From DASZBX01 sp035943635 (GTDB taxonomy: Bacteria > Actinomycetota > Actinomycetes > Streptomycetales > Catenulisporaceae): a DNA stretch of 64,000 nucleotides. The notes beneath the pieces were generated by a model that worked only from the letters and a program-made list of their open reading frames with translations, was not told where the DNA came from and searched no databases. Below are positions 45,501 through 57,200 of this stretch, piece after piece. The DNA lies in the NCBI GenBank assembly GCA_035943635.1, contig DASZBX010000028.1:1-64000 (forward strand), read 5' to 3'. Positions within the stretch are counted from its first letter, which is position 1, and each line of letters begins with the position of its first letter. A program made the translations under genes and the position numbers.

Positions 45501-48500
45501 AAGTCGGTTTGGACCTGCTCGACGAACTGATCATCGAGGCCCCGCTCGTCCTGCCCGAGCGCGGCGCGACCCAGATCCAGGTAGCCGTCGGCGCAACCGA
45601 CGCCGCAGGCCGCAGGGCGATCGCGATCTACTCGCGCCCCGATCCCGGCCAAGGCCAGATCCACAGCCAGGACCAGGGCGAGCGGACCTGGACCCGGCAC
45701 GCCGTCGGCACCCTCGCCGCCGCGCCCGAGCAGAGCTCTGCTTCGCCCGATTTCCCTGCCTGGCCCCCAATCCACGCGACCGAGATCGACACGGCAGACC
45801 TCTACCACGCCCTGTCCGCGACCGGTCTGCAGTACGGCCCGGTCTTCCAGGGCGTGCGCGCGGCCTGGCGCGACGGTGACGACCTGCTCGCCGAGATCGA
45901 CCTGCCCGAGCAGCCCGCCGCGGACGCCGCCCGGTTCGGCCTCCACCCGGCGCTGCTCGACGCCGCCCTGCACATCGCCGCCCACCACAGCCTGCCGGAC
46001 ACTCCGCCCGGACAGAGCCGACTGCCGTTCGCCTGGCGGGGTGTCCGGCTGCACGCCGCCGGGGCCGCGCGGCTACGGGTCCGGCTCACGCTGACCAGCG
46101 CCCACGAACTCTCACTGCACACCGCCGACCCGACCGGCGCACCCGTGGTCTCGGTCGAGTCGCTGGCGACCCGACTGGTCACGGCCGAACAGCTGGGAAC
46201 GGTGTCAGCCTTCGATCAGGATTCGCTGTTCGAGACCGTGTGGCGTGAATTCCCCGGCCAGGTCGACGAATCCGCAACGCAGCCGTCTGACTGGACCCTG
46301 ATCGACGTCTCCGCCGAGCCCGCCGCGGACTTCCGCCAGACGACGCACCGAGTCCTCGCGGCGACCCAGGAATGGCTGGCCGGCGAGCGACCGGATGCGG
46401 CGCGGCTGATCGTCGTCACCCGCAATGGGATCGCCGCGTCCGCCGACGAATCACCCGACCTGGATAAGGCACCTGTCTGGGGTCTGATCCGGTCGGTCCA
46501 GTCCGAACACCCGGACCGGGTCGTCCTGGTCGACCTGGCCGCCGGGACTGCCGCCGAAGCCGGACCGTCCGGCCTTCCCACAGCTGTCCTCGCAGCCATC
46601 GCAGCAGGGGAACCGCAGCTCGCGGTACGTGCCGGCCGCGTCCTGATCCCACGCCTGGCCCGACCGGTCCCGGCCGCCGAGCCGACCGCGCGCCCCTGGA
46701 ACCCGGACGGCACGGTCCTGATCACCGGCGGAACCGGCACGCTCGGCAGCGCACTGGCCCGACACCTGGTGGCCGACCGCGGCGTCCGGCACCTGCTGCT
46801 GACCAGCCGCCGCGGCCCGTCCGCCCCCGGCGCCGCCGAACTGGCGGCCGAGCTCGGCGACCTGGGCGCGGACAGCGTCCGGATCGTCCCGGGCGACGCG
46901 GCCGACCCCGACGCGCTGGCCGCGATCCTCGCCGCGATCCCGGCCGAGCACCCGCTGACCGCCGTCGTGCACACCGCCGGAGTCGTCGACGACGGATTGG
47001 TCGAATCCCTGTCCCCTGACCGGATCGACGCCGTCCTGCGCCCCAAGGCCGACGGCGCCCGGAACCTGCACGACCTGACCCAGAACGCTGATCTATCAGC
47101 CTTCGTCCTCTACTCCTCGGTGGCCGGAACGCTCGGCAGCGCCGGGCAGGGCAACTACGCGGCGGCGAACACGTACCTCGACGCGCTCGCCGCGCACCGC
47201 AGGGCCCGCGGCCTGCCCGGCCTGTCCCTGGCCTGGGGACTGTGGAACGAGACCAGCGGCGTGTCAGCGCACCTGACCGCCGCCGACCGGGCCCGTACCG
47301 CCCGCCTGGGCATCCGCGGCCTGGACACCGACGAGGGCCTGCGCCTGTTCGACGCAGCCGTGGACCGATACGACAACGCCGCGCTCGTCCCCTGCCCGCT
47401 CGACCTGGCCGCACTCCGGACCAACGCGGCCACCGCCGACCCGGCCCCGCTGCTACGCGGCCTGGTCCGGCCGCGCCGACGCGCCGCCGGAACCGCCACA
47501 CCTGCCGACGCCACCCTGACCGGCCGCCTGGCCGCGCTGTCCGAGACCGAACGCGCCGCGACCCTGCTCACCCTGGTCCGCACCGAGGCCGCCGCCGTGC
47601 TCGGCGCGACCGCCGACGCGATCGGCCCGCGGCGCGCCTTCAACGACCTCGGCCTGGACTCGCTCACCGCGGTCGAACTGCGCAACCGCCTGGCCACCGC
47701 CACCGGACTACGCCTGCCGGCCACCCTCACCTTCGACCACCCGACGCCGACCGCCGTGAGCGACCTGCTCCTGCGCGAACTCGGCCAAGCCCTCGGCGCC
47801 GAACAGACCACGACCGCCGCCGCCCCGCACCCGACCCCCGCCCGCGCCGCCCTCGGCGCGGACGAGCCGATCGCGATCGTCGGCATGGCCTGCCGCCTGC
47901 CCGGCGACGTGAACTCGCCCGCCGACCTGTGGCGGCTGGTCAGCGAGGGCGTCGACGCGATCTCCGAGTTCCCGGCCGACCGCGGCTGGGACGTCGCGGA
48001 CCTGTACGACCCGGACCCGAACCAGCCCGGCAAGACCTACACCCGCAGCGGCGGCTTCCTGCACCGGGCGGCCGAGTTCGACGCGGAGTTCTTCGGCGTC
48101 GCCCCGCGCGAGGCCCTGGCCGCCGACCCGCAACAGCGGCTGCTGCTGGAGACCGCGTGGGAGGCGTTCGAATACGCGGGCCTGGACCCGGCCGCGCTGC
48201 GCGGCAGCCGCACCGGGGTCTTCGCCGGCGTGATGTACCACGACTACGCCCCGCACCACGGCGACGTGCCCGCGAGCCTGGAAGGCTACCTGGCCAACGG
48301 AACCGCCGGCAGCGTCGCCTCCGGCCGGATCTCCTACACCTTCGGGTTCGAAGGCCCGGCGGTCACGGTCGACACCGCGTGCTCCTCCTCACTGGTCGCC
48401 CTGCACCTGGCCGCGCAATCGCTGCGCACCGGCGAATGCGACCTCGCGTTGGCCGGCGGCGTCGCGGTGATGTCCACCCCGACCGTGTTCGTCGAGTTCT

Positions 48501-51190
48501 CCCGGCAGCGCGGCCTGTCCGCCGACGGCCGCTGCAAGGCCTTCGCGGCCGGCGCGGACGGCGTCGGCTGGGCCGAGGGCGTCGGCCTGCTCCTGGTCGA
48601 GCGCCTCTCCGACGCTCGCCGCCTCGGCCACGAGGTCCTGGCCGTGGTCCGCGGGACCGCGGTGAACCAGGACGGCGCGTCCAACGGCCTGACCGCACCG
48701 AACGGACCGGCCCAGCAGCGGGTCATCCGGCAGGCGCTGGCCAACGCGCGGCTGACCCCGGCACAGGTCGACGTGGTCGAAGGACACGGCACCGGAACCA
48801 GCCTCGGCGACCCGATCGAAGCCCAGGCGTTGCTCGCGACGTACGGCCAGGACCGGCCCGAGGACGAGTCCGGCCCGCGCCCGCTGTGGCTCGGCTCGCT
48901 CAAGTCGAACATCGGCCACACCCAGGCCGCCGCCGGGGCCGCCGGAGTGATCAAGATGGTGCAGGCGATCCGGCACGGCGTGCTGCCCCGCTCGCTGCAC
49001 ATCGACGAGCCGTCCCCGCACGTGGACTGGGACTCCGGCGCGGTCCGGCTGCTCGCCGAACAGCAGCCGTGGCCGCAGACCGGAGCGCCCCGGCGCGCGG
49101 GCGTGTCCTCGTTCGGCGTCAGCGGCACGAACGCCCACGCGATCATCGAACAGGCCCCCGATGCGCCGGTTCAAGCGCGCGCAGAGGCGGCCGCACAGCC
49201 CACCGCGCCCAAGTCCGCCGACTCCGGCTCAGTACCCTGGCTCATCTCGGCCAGAAGCCCGGAAGCCCTGCGCGCCCAAGCGGATCGACTCTCCGCCACG
49301 GTAACTCAGGTCCCGGACACAATCCCGGCTGATGTCGGCTACTCCCTGCTCACCACCCGCACTCCGTTCGACCACCGCGCGACTGTCCTGGCCGCCGACC
49401 AGGACGGATTGCGCTCCGCCCTGGCCGCCCTGGCCGCAGGCGAGCCGTCCCGCGCGATCGTGCGCGGCGTGGCCGACACCGAGGGAAAGGTCGTGTTCGT
49501 CTACCCCGGCCAGGGCTCGCAGTGGCCGGGCATGGCCGCCGGGCTGCTGGAGTCCGCGCCGGTGTTCACCCGGCAGATCGAACGCTGCGACGCCGCCCTG
49601 GCCGAGTTCCTGGACTGGTCCGTGGCCGACGTGCTGCGCGGCGCGCCCGGAGCACCCGGCCTGGACCGGGTCGACGTGGTCCAGCCCACCCTGTGGGCGG
49701 TGATGATCTCGCTGACCGAACTGTGGCGCTCCTACGGCGTGCACCCGGCGGCCCTGGTCGGGCACAGCCAGGGCGAGATCGCCGCGGCCTACGTGGCCGG
49801 CGCGCTCTCCCTGGTCGACAGCGCCCGGGTGGTGGCCCTGCGCAGCCGGGCGATCCTCGCCCTGGCCGGCCGCGGCGCGATGGCCTCGCTGGCCTTCCCG
49901 GCCGCCGAGGTGCGGGCCCGGATCGAACCGCTCGGCGACCGGGTCGCGGTGGCCGCGGTCAACGGCCCGGCGTCCGTGGTGGTGGCCGGGGACCCGCAGT
50001 CGCTGGCCCGGCTGGTCGAGGAGTGCCAGGCCGACGGCCTGCGCGCCCGCCTGATCCAGGTCGACTACGCCTCGCACTCGGCCCAGGTGGACCAGATCCG
50101 GGACGAACTGCTCGACGTGCTCGCCCCGATCCGCCCGCAGACCGCCGCCATCCCGGTCTTCTCCACGCTCACCGCCGACTGGCTCGACACCTCGACCATG
50201 GACGCGCAGTACTGGTACTCGAACCTGCGCGAGACGGTCCGGCTCGAAGACGCCACCCGGGCCCTAGCGCAGCAGGGCTATGACATCTTCATCGAGGTCA
50301 GTGCGCACTCGGTGCTGACTGCCGGAATCCAGGAAACCCTGGAGGACGAGCCCCGCCCGGACGGCACCCGCAGGGCCGCGGCCGTGCTGGGCACCCTGCG
50401 CCGCGGGGAGGGCGGCCTGGACCGGTTCCACCAGTCCGTCGCCGAGGCCTACGTCCGCGGCGCCGAGGTGGACTGGCGGCCGGCCTACGAAGGCCTCGGC
50501 GCGCGGCGGATCCCGTTGCCCACCTACGCTTTCCAGCACCGCCGGTACTGGATCGACTCCGTCCGCCGGACCACCGGGACCGGCCGAGACAACCAGGCCT
50601 CTGATGAAGGCGCGAACCAGGCCGGACTTCCGGCCCAGTCCGCGGCCGCCCCGGCCGACCTCACCGCCGCACTGGCCGGACTGTCCGACCAGGAACGCCG
50701 GGCGAAGCTGCTCGACCTGGTCCGGGCCGAGGCGGCCGTCGTGCTCGGCCACGACGACAAGAGCGCCGTCCCGGCCGAGCGTGCCTTCCGCGAACTCGGC
50801 CTGGACTCGCTGACCGCGGTCGACCTGCGCAACCGGCTCGGCGCCGCGACCGGCCTGACCCTGCCGGCCACCCTGGTCTTCGACTACCCGACCCCGGGCG
50901 AGATCGCCGGATTCCTGGCCGCGGAACTCGGCGAGGGCCTCGGCGCGGTCCGCTTCCCGAACGCGGCCGCCTCGCTGGACTACCTGGAAGCCGCGCTCTC
51001 CTCCTCGGCCGCGGAGGACGCCGAACGGCTCGACCTGCTCGCCCGGCTGCGGGCCCTGTCCGAGCAGTGGGCCGTCCCCGGCGGCGCGGCCGGACCGGGC
51101 GCGGGCTCGGACGTGGACGACCTCGATCTGGACGCGGCCACCGACCAGGAGCTGTTCGACCTCCTGGACAACAACCTCGAATCGCTGTGA
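42506..51190 (+). CDS. Type I PKS: modules 3 (KS-AT-DH-KR-ACP) and 4 (KS-AT-ACP)
   Basis: 2894 aa, overlapping the preceding gene by ATGA and starting with a docking helix (DQIRYLLKRVTTELRDARDQ). Module 3: KS Cys205; AT Ser669 with HAFH (malonyl); DH His976 and Asp1152; KR with VDD (1494-1496) and Tyr1551; ACP Ser1719. It should make a trans double bond. Module 4: KS Cys1959, with EGHGTGT where EAHGTGT is usual; AT Ser2421 (GHSQGE) with YASH (2521-2524), methylmalonyl-type; ACP Ser2768. It has no reductive domain, so a methyl branch and an unreduced ketone result. The tail has a long helical docking region ending DQELFDLLDNNLESL. Confidence 0.96.
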   Translation: MSDDQIRYLLKRVTTELRDARDQLGRAREQSSEPIAIVGMACRFPGGVGSPEQLWDLLAAGGDAVAGFPEDRGWDLEGLYHPDPDHSGTTYTRHGAFLPAVGDFDPEFFGVSRREALATDPQQRLLLETAWELFEHAGIDPTSLQGSRTGVFAGMNGQDYAARLSAVPPAVDGYLALGNAASVASGRVAYTFGFEGPAVTVDTACSSSLVALHLAARSLRSGESDLALAGGVTVMSSPGYFVEFARQRGLSVDGRCKAFAEGADGTGWAEGVGWLLVERLSDARRLGHRVLAVVRGSAVNQDGASNGLTAPSGPAQQRVIRAALAEAGLSPADVDLLEAHGTGTALGDPIEAEALLATYGQDRPADRPLWLGSVKSNIGHTQAAAGVAGVIKAVQAIRHGVLPGTLHVGEPTRHVDWSSGAVRVLTGPRAWDDAPGPRRAGVSAFGVSGTNAHVIIEQAPAGETAGEAAAGADASSRSGSVPVRLPLLPWVVSARSPQALTAQAERLVDIAQSDADAADAAYSLAVTRAALEERAVVIGAGRDELLAGLRALAAGESAGSVVRGSTRDSGDLAFLFTGQGSQRVGMGRELYDTFPAFASAFDEATAELDKRLAGHVDFSVRDVVFGAAGTEGQLDRTVFTQASLFAVEVSLFRLFESWGVRPDFVAGHSIGELSAAYVAGVWSLSDAAALVAARGRLMQALPGGGAMVGIQATEAEILAKLPQGDEHSGVAIAAVNGPTSIVVSGDEQAVTALAAEFEQVGRKIRRLRVSHAFHSSHMDGMLEDLRRVAEGISYSPPAIPVVSNLTGAIASAEELSSPDYWVRHVREAVRFADGVAALEAEGVTTYLELGPDPVLATLARESVAGDGATFAAALRRDHAEPAEVVAALALAHVQGHKVDWESFFAGTQATRIALPTYAFQRERFWLDAPPAAAANSLDHPLLDTAIPLARETDGTADEIVLTGQLSQTSHPWLADHVVLGAVVVPGTAYVEMAVRAADEVGLDLLDELIIEAPLVLPERGATQIQVAVGATDAAGRRAIAIYSRPDPGQGQIHSQDQGERTWTRHAVGTLAAAPEQSSASPDFPAWPPIHATEIDTADLYHALSATGLQYGPVFQGVRAAWRDGDDLLAEIDLPEQPAADAARFGLHPALLDAALHIAAHHSLPDTPPGQSRLPFAWRGVRLHAAGAARLRVRLTLTSAHELSLHTADPTGAPVVSVESLATRLVTAEQLGTVSAFDQDSLFETVWREFPGQVDESATQPSDWTLIDVSAEPAADFRQTTHRVLAATQEWLAGERPDAARLIVVTRNGIAASADESPDLDKAPVWGLIRSVQSEHPDRVVLVDLAAGTAAEAGPSGLPTAVLAAIAAGEPQLAVRAGRVLIPRLARPVPAAEPTARPWNPDGTVLITGGTGTLGSALARHLVADRGVRHLLLTSRRGPSAPGAAELAAELGDLGADSVRIVPGDAADPDALAAILAAIPAEHPLTAVVHTAGVVDDGLVESLSPDRIDAVLRPKADGARNLHDLTQNADLSAFVLYSSVAGTLGSAGQGNYAAANTYLDALAAHRRARGLPGLSLAWGLWNETSGVSAHLTAADRARTARLGIRGLDTDEGLRLFDAAVDRYDNAALVPCPLDLAALRTNAATADPAPLLRGLVRPRRRAAGTATPADATLTGRLAALSETERAATLLTLVRTEAAAVLGATADAIGPRRAFNDLGLDSLTAVELRNRLATATGLRLPATLTFDHPTPTAVSDLLLRELGQALGAEQTTTAAAPHPTPARAALGADEPIAIVGMACRLPGDVNSPADLWRLVSEGVDAISEFPADRGWDVADLYDPDPNQPGKTYTRSGGFLHRAAEFDAEFFGVAPREALAADPQQRLLLETAWEAFEYAGLDPAALRGSRTGVFAGVMYHDYAPHHGDVPASLEGYLANGTAGSVASGRISYTFGFEGPAVTVDTACSSSLVALHLAAQSLRTGECDLALAGGVAVMSTPTVFVEFSRQRGLSADGRCKAFAAGADGVGWAEGVGLLLVERLSDARRLGHEVLAVVRGTAVNQDGASNGLTAPNGPAQQRVIRQALANARLTPAQVDVVEGHGTGTSLGDPIEAQALLATYGQDRPEDESGPRPLWLGSLKSNIGHTQAAAGAAGVIKMVQAIRHGVLPRSLHIDEPSPHVDWDSGAVRLLAEQQPWPQTGAPRRAGVSSFGVSGTNAHAIIEQAPDAPVQARAEAAAQPTAPKSADSGSVPWLISARSPEALRAQADRLSATVTQVPDTIPADVGYSLLTTRTPFDHRATVLAADQDGLRSALAALAAGEPSRAIVRGVADTEGKVVFVYPGQGSQWPGMAAGLLESAPVFTRQIERCDAALAEFLDWSVADVLRGAPGAPGLDRVDVVQPTLWAVMISLTELWRSYGVHPAALVGHSQGEIAAAYVAGALSLVDSARVVALRSRAILALAGRGAMASLAFPAAEVRARIEPLGDRVAVAAVNGPASVVVAGDPQSLARLVEECQADGLRARLIQVDYASHSAQVDQIRDELLDVLAPIRPQTAAIPVFSTLTADWLDTSTMDAQYWYSNLRETVRLEDATRALAQQGYDIFIEVSAHSVLTAGIQETLEDEPRPDGTRRAAAVLGTLRRGEGGLDRFHQSVAEAYVRGAEVDWRPAYEGLGARRIPLPTYAFQHRRYWIDSVRRTTGTGRDNQASDEGANQAGLPAQSAAAPADLTAALAGLSDQERRAKLLDLVRAEAAVVLGHDDKSAVPAERAFRELGLDSLTAVDLRNRLGAATGLTLPATLVFDYPTPGEIAGFLAAELGEGLGAVRFPNAAASLDYLEAALSSSAAEDAERLDLLARLRALSEQWAVPGGAAGPGAGSDVDDLDLDAATDQELFDLLDNNLESL
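44338..44970 (+). repeat. AT-domain DNA repeat, copy in module 3
   Basis: Long stretches here match 53119-53757 (module 5) almost base for base. The run from about 44866 to 44970 is identical over about 100 bases, including synonymous positions, and shares less G+C-biased codons such as TTG and TAT. Flanking KS and DH parts are much less alike. This is the signature of recent gene conversion or duplication of an AT segment. Confidence 0.65.
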
Positions 51191-51237
51191 ACCCGGCCGG
51201 ACGACCGACCGACCGTATCGAAGGGGCATGACACACC

Positions 51238-54200
51238 ATGGCGGATGACGACAAGCTGCGCGAGTACCTCAAGCGCGCCGTCGCCGACGCGCGCCAGCTC
51301 CAGAAGCGGCTGCGCGAGGTCGAGTACACCCGGACCGAGCCGATCGCGATCGTCGGCATGGCCTGCCGCTTCCCCGGCGCGGTGGCCTCGCCCGAGGACC
51401 TGTGGGACCTGGTCGCCGGGGGAGTGGACGCGGTCTCGCCGTTCCCGGCCGACCGCGGCTGGCACCTGGACGGCCTGGTCGACCCGGACCCGGACCGGCC
51501 CGGCACCTCGGTCACCGGGCACGGCGGGTTCCTGGCCGACGTGGCCGGGTTCGACGCGAAGTTCTTCGGCATCTCCCCGCGCGAGGCCCTGGCCACCGAC
51601 CCGCAGCACCGGCTGCTGCTGGAGACCGCGTGGGAGGCGCTGGAACGGGCCGGGATCGACCCGGCCGGGCTGCGCGGCAGCCGCACGGCCGTGTTCGCCG
51701 GACTGGCCGGCGGCGACTACGCCCCGGCCGCCCGCGACACCCCGGCCGAACTGGAAGGGCACCTGGGCATCGGCACGCTGCGCAGCGTCGCCTCCGGCCG
51801 GGTCGCCTACTCCTTCGGTTTCGAAGGCCCGGCCGTCACGGTCGACACCGCCTGCTCCTCCTCCCTGGTCGGCCTGCACCTGGCCGCGCAGTCGCTGCGG
51901 TCCGGGGAGAGCGACCTGGCGCTGGTCGGCGGTGTGTCGGTGATGTCCACGCCGCTGGGCTTCGTGGAGTTCTCCCGCCAGCGCGGGCTGTCGGTGGACG
52001 GGCGGTGCAAGGCCTTCGCGGCCGGCGCGGACGGCACCGGCTGGGCCGAGGGCGTGGGCTGGCTGCTGGTCGAACGGCTTTCGGCCGCCCGGCGCAACGG
52101 ACACGAGGTGCTGGCCGTGCTGCGCGGCTCGGCGGTGAACCAGGACGGCGCGTCCAACGGCCTGACCGCTCCGAACGGCCCGGCCCAGCAGCGGGTCATC
52201 CGCGAGGCCCTGGCCGACGCCCGGCTGACCGCGGCGGACGTGGACGCGGTCGAAGCCCACGGCACCGGGACCAGCCTCGGCGACCCGATCGAGGCGCAGG
52301 CGCTGCTGGCGACGTACGGGCGCGGCAGGCCGGCGGAATCGGCCGGGGACGGCTCTGGGGGCGAGGGCGACGGCGAAGGCGAGGCCGTGGTCCGGCCGCT
52401 GTGGCTCGGGTCGCTGAAGTCGAACATCGCTCATGCGCAGGCCGCGGCCGGCGTTGCGGGCGTGATCAAGACCGTGCAGGCGATCCGGCACGGCATCCTG
52501 CCCAAGACGCTGCATGTGGACGAGCCTTCGCCGTATGTGAACTGGTCGTCCGGCGCGGTGCGGCTGCTGACCGAACAGCGACCGTGGCCCGAGACCGGGG
52601 CGCCGCGCCGGGCCGGGGTCTCGGCGTTCGGGGTGAGCGGCACCAACGCGCATGTGATCATCGAGCAGGCGCCGGCAGTTGAGGACCCGGCGCCTGATGC
52701 TGCGGCGGAAGCGGCTGAGGCGGCGGTCTCGCCGGAGATCCCGCTGTGGGTCCTGTCGGCCAAGACTCCCGAAGCCCTGCGCGGCCAGGCGGAACGGCTC
52801 GCCGCGTTCGTCCGGGCCCGGCCCGACTCGAGTATCAACGATCTCGGATATTCGCTGGCTACCGCACGGTCGGCGTTCGACGAGCGCGCGGTCGTGGTCG
52901 GCGCCGACCGAGTCGAATTGCTGGCCGGGGTTGAAGCCCTCGCGGCGGACGCGTCGGCGGCTGGCGTCGTGCGCGGCTCGACTCCGGGGACCGGCGAGCT
53001 GGCGTTTCTGTTCACTGGCCAGGGAAGTCAGCGCGTCGGAATGGGCCGCGACCTCTATGAAGTGTTCCCCACCTTCGCCTCAGCGTTCGACGAAGTGACT
53101 GCTGAACTCGACAAACACCTTGCCGGGCATGTGGATTTCTCGGTGCGGGATGTGGTGTTCGGCGCTGAGGGCACCGAAGGCCAGTTGGATCGGACGGTGT
53201 TCACGCAGGCGGGTCTGTTCGCGATCGAAGTCGCTCTCTTCCGCCTGTTCGAGTCGTGGGGTGTGCGTCCCGGATTTGTTGCGGGCCATTCGATCGGTGA
53301 GCTGTCGGCGGCGTTTGCTGCGGGTGTGTGGTCGTTGTCTGATGCTGCGGCGCTGGTGGCGGCTCGCGGCCGGTTGATGCAGGCGCTGCCGGGCGGCGCG
53401 ATGGTCGGCATCGAAGCGACCGAGGAAGAGGTGCGTGCCGCCCTGGCCGCCCTTCCGCACGACGCGGACCGCGGCGCCGTCGACATCGCCGCCGTCAACG
53501 CACCGACCTCCGTGGTCCTGTCCGGCGACGAAGCACCGGTGCTCGCCCTGGCCGCGGGCTTCGCCGAAACCGGCCGCCGTACCCGGCAACTGCGGGTCAG
53601 CCATGCGTTCCACTCCGCGCACATGGACGGGATGCTCGAAGAGTTCCGCAAGGTCGCCGAGGGGATTTCCTATAGCCCGCCTGCGATTCCGGTCGTGTCG
53701 AACCTGACCGGCGCGATCGCGTCGGCCGAGGAGTTGTCGAGCCCTGACTACTGGGTGCGGCACGTGCGCGAGGCGGTTCGGTTCGCCGACGGCGTCGCGG
53801 CGCTGGAGACCGAAGGCGTCACCACCTACCTCGAACTCGGCCCCGCCGCGGTCCTCACCGCCCTCGTCCACGAGACCGCAACGTCGGACGCACTCCTGGC
53901 CGGTGCGGCCCTGCGCCGGGACCGGCCCGAACCGGCCAGCGCGCTCTCAGCCCTCGGACTCGCCTTCGTGCACGGCGCGGCCGTCGACTGGACCGCGCTC
54001 TTCGGCGGACCCGGCGCCGCCCGACGGGTCGACCTGCCCACCTACGCCTTCCAGCACGAGCGCTACTGGCTCACCCCGAAGCCGCCGACCGACGCGAACG
54101 CGCTCGGCCACCCGCTGCTCGACACGGCCGTGCCGCTGGCCCAGGACGGCGGCGGAATCCTGTTCACCGGCCGGCTCTCGCTGCGCACCCACCCCTGGCT

Positions 54201-57200
54201 CGCCGACCACGCGGTGATGGGCACGGTCCTGGTCCCCGGCACCGCCCTGGTCGAACTCGCGATCCGGGCCGGAGACGAGACCGGCTCGTCAGTGCTCGAA
54301 GAACTCGTGCTCGAGGCGCCGCTGGTCCTGCCGGAGCGCGGCGCGGTGCAGATCCAGGTCGTGCTCGGCGAACCCGACGTCTCCGGCGCCCGCCCGGTCG
54401 CCGTGTACTCGAAGCCCGATGCCGGCGCCGTCGACGCGCAGTGGTCGCGGCACGCCAGCGGCCTGCTCTCCTCCGATTCCGTTGCCCCTGCTGCGGACTC
54501 GGCCGCCGACGGCGAGCAGTGGCCGCCGGCCGGCGCGGTACCAGTCGAAACCTCGGCCGTGTACGACGAACTCACCGCCGCCGGACTCGAATACGGGCCC
54601 GTATTCCAGGGCCTGCGCTCCGCCTGGCGGCTCGGCGACGACTTCTTCGCGGAGGTGTCCCTGCCCGAGGAGCACCGCGACAGCGCCGCACAGTTCGGCG
54701 TGCACCCGGCGCTGCTCGACTCCGCGTTGCACATCGCGGCGCACTACGGACTGCGCGACAGCCCCGAGGGCCAGAGCCGCTTGCCGTTCGCCTACGATGG
54801 TGTCCGGCTGCACGCCTCGGGCGCGAACCAGCTGCGCGTGCGCCTTTCGCTGCGCAGCGCGGAAGAACTCGCCCTGCACGCGACCGACGCCATCGGCGCG
54901 CCGGTGGTCTCGGTCCGGGCACTGCGGGCCCGGCTCATCTCCGCCGATCAGCTGGCGATTGCCCGCACAGCACATCAGGACTCGCTGTTCCAGGTCGACT
55001 GGACCGAGCTCGACGCGTCACGGACCGCCGAAATCCCGGCCGCGGCAACGGATCCCGGACCAGACGACTTCGTCCTGGCCGAACCGGACCCGACCACGAC
55101 CGAGGCCGCGACCAACCAGCACGAGGCGACCCACCAGATCCTGCGCCGCCTGCAGGAATGGACAGCCCAGGAGAACGCCGACCCGCGCGCCCGCCTGCTC
55201 GTCGTCACCCGCACCGCGATCGCCGCCATCGAGGGCGACGAACCCGACCTCGCCCACGCCGCGATCTGGGGCCTGGTCCGCTCAGCGCAGTCCGAGTACC
55301 CGGACCGGATCGTCCTGGTCGACACCGACCAGCCGACCACGGCCCTGGACGTCAGCGGGATCGCCGCCGCCGTGGCCGTCGGGGAGACTCAGCTCGCCGT
55401 GCGCACCGGCCGCCTCCTGGTGCCCCGGCTCGCCCGACTGCGCGCTCAGGCCAACGCGGATTCCGAGGCCCAGCCATGGAACCCGGAAGACACCGTCCTG
55501 ATCACCGGCGGCACCGGAGCGCTCGGCGCCCTGCTCGCCCGCCACCTGGTCACCGCCCGCGGAGCCCGCCACCTACTCCTGACCAGCCGACGCGGCCCGG
55601 ACGCACCCGGCGCGGCCGAACTCCAAGCGGAGCTGACCAACCTCGGCGCCGAGGTGACGATCGCCGCCGTGGACGCCGCCGACCGCGAGTCCCTGGCCGC
55701 GCTGCTCGCCGGGATCCCCGCGGCGCACCCGCTCACCGCGGTCGTGCACACCGCGGGCATCGTCGACGACGGCGTCCTCGCCTCGCTCACGCCCGACCGG
55801 CTCGACGCCGTACTGCGCGCAAAGGCCGACGGCGCCCGCAACCTGCACGAATTGACCCAGGACGCTGATCTATCAGCCTTCGTCCTCTACTCCTCGGTGG
55901 CCGGGCTGCTCGGCGGCCCGGGCCAGGGGAACTACGCGGCCGCGAACACCTACCTCGACGCCCTGGCCGCCCGCCGCCGCGGGACCGGAAAGCCCGCGCT
56001 CAGCCTGGCCTGGGGCCTGTGGGCCCAGCCGAGCGGGGTCAGCGCCCACCTGACCGACGCCGACCGGGCCCGGGCCGCCCGCGGCGGAATCCGTGCCCTG
56101 GCAACAGAAGAGGGCCTCGCCCTGTTCGACGCCGCCGTCGACCAGGCCCACGACCACGCCGCGGGCCTGCTCGTCCCGGTGCCGCTGGACTTCAGCACCC
56201 TGCGATCGCGCGCCGACGCCCTCCCGCCGCTGCTGCGCGGCCTGGTCCGGCCGCAGCGCCGGTCCGCCCGGGAGGCGGTCGCGGACGGCGGCGCCACCCT
56301 GCTGCGGCGGCTGGCCGGACTGGCCGGGCCCGAACGTGCGGCCGTGCTGCTCGACCTGGTCCGCACCGAGGTGGCCGCGGTGCTGGCCGCCGACCCGGCC
56401 GCGATCGCGGACCGCGAGCCCTTCGCCGACCTCGGGCTCGACTCGCTCACCGCGGTCGAGCTGCGCAACCGGCTGGGCGGGGCCACCGGGCTGCGGCTGC
56501 CCCCGGCGGTCACCTTCGACCAGCCGACCGCCGCCGACCTCGCCGCCTACCTGGCCGCGGAGCTCGGCGAGACCACGGCCGTCGACCCGGCGGCACCCGG
56601 CGGGCCCGCGGGCTCCGCCGCCGAGAGCGGGGTGGGCAGCGGGGCCGACCTGACGCAGGGACCGCTGTCCACCCTTTACCGCCGGCTGACCGGAATCGGC
56701 GAGTTCGCCGCCGCCGCGGAATTGATCGCCGTGGCCTCGCACCTGCGCACCAGCTTCTCCGCGGACGAGCGGCACCTGCACGTGCGCCCGCCGATCCGGC
56801 TGGCCGAGGGCGACGCGCCGATGAAACTGGTCTGCTTCCCCGCGGTCAGCGCGATCTCCGGGCCGCACGAGTACGCCCGCTTCGGCCACAGCATGCGCGG
56901 CGAACGCGACGTGATCGTGCTGCCCTCGCCCGGATACGACGAACGCGACTCGCTGCCGGACAGCACGGAGACCTACGTCCGGATGCACGTCGAGACGGTA
57001 CGCGACTTCGTCGGGGACTCGCCGTTCGCGATCGTCGGCCGCTCGATGGGCGGCTGCGTCGCGCACGCGGCCGCGGCCGGGCTGGAAGAGCTCGGCGTGT
57101 ACCCGGCCGGGCTGGTCCTGATCGACGCCTACCCGATCGAGAGCGCCGCGGTGGAGGGCATGCGCGACTGGTGGCTGGCCGCGATGCTCACCGGCATGGT

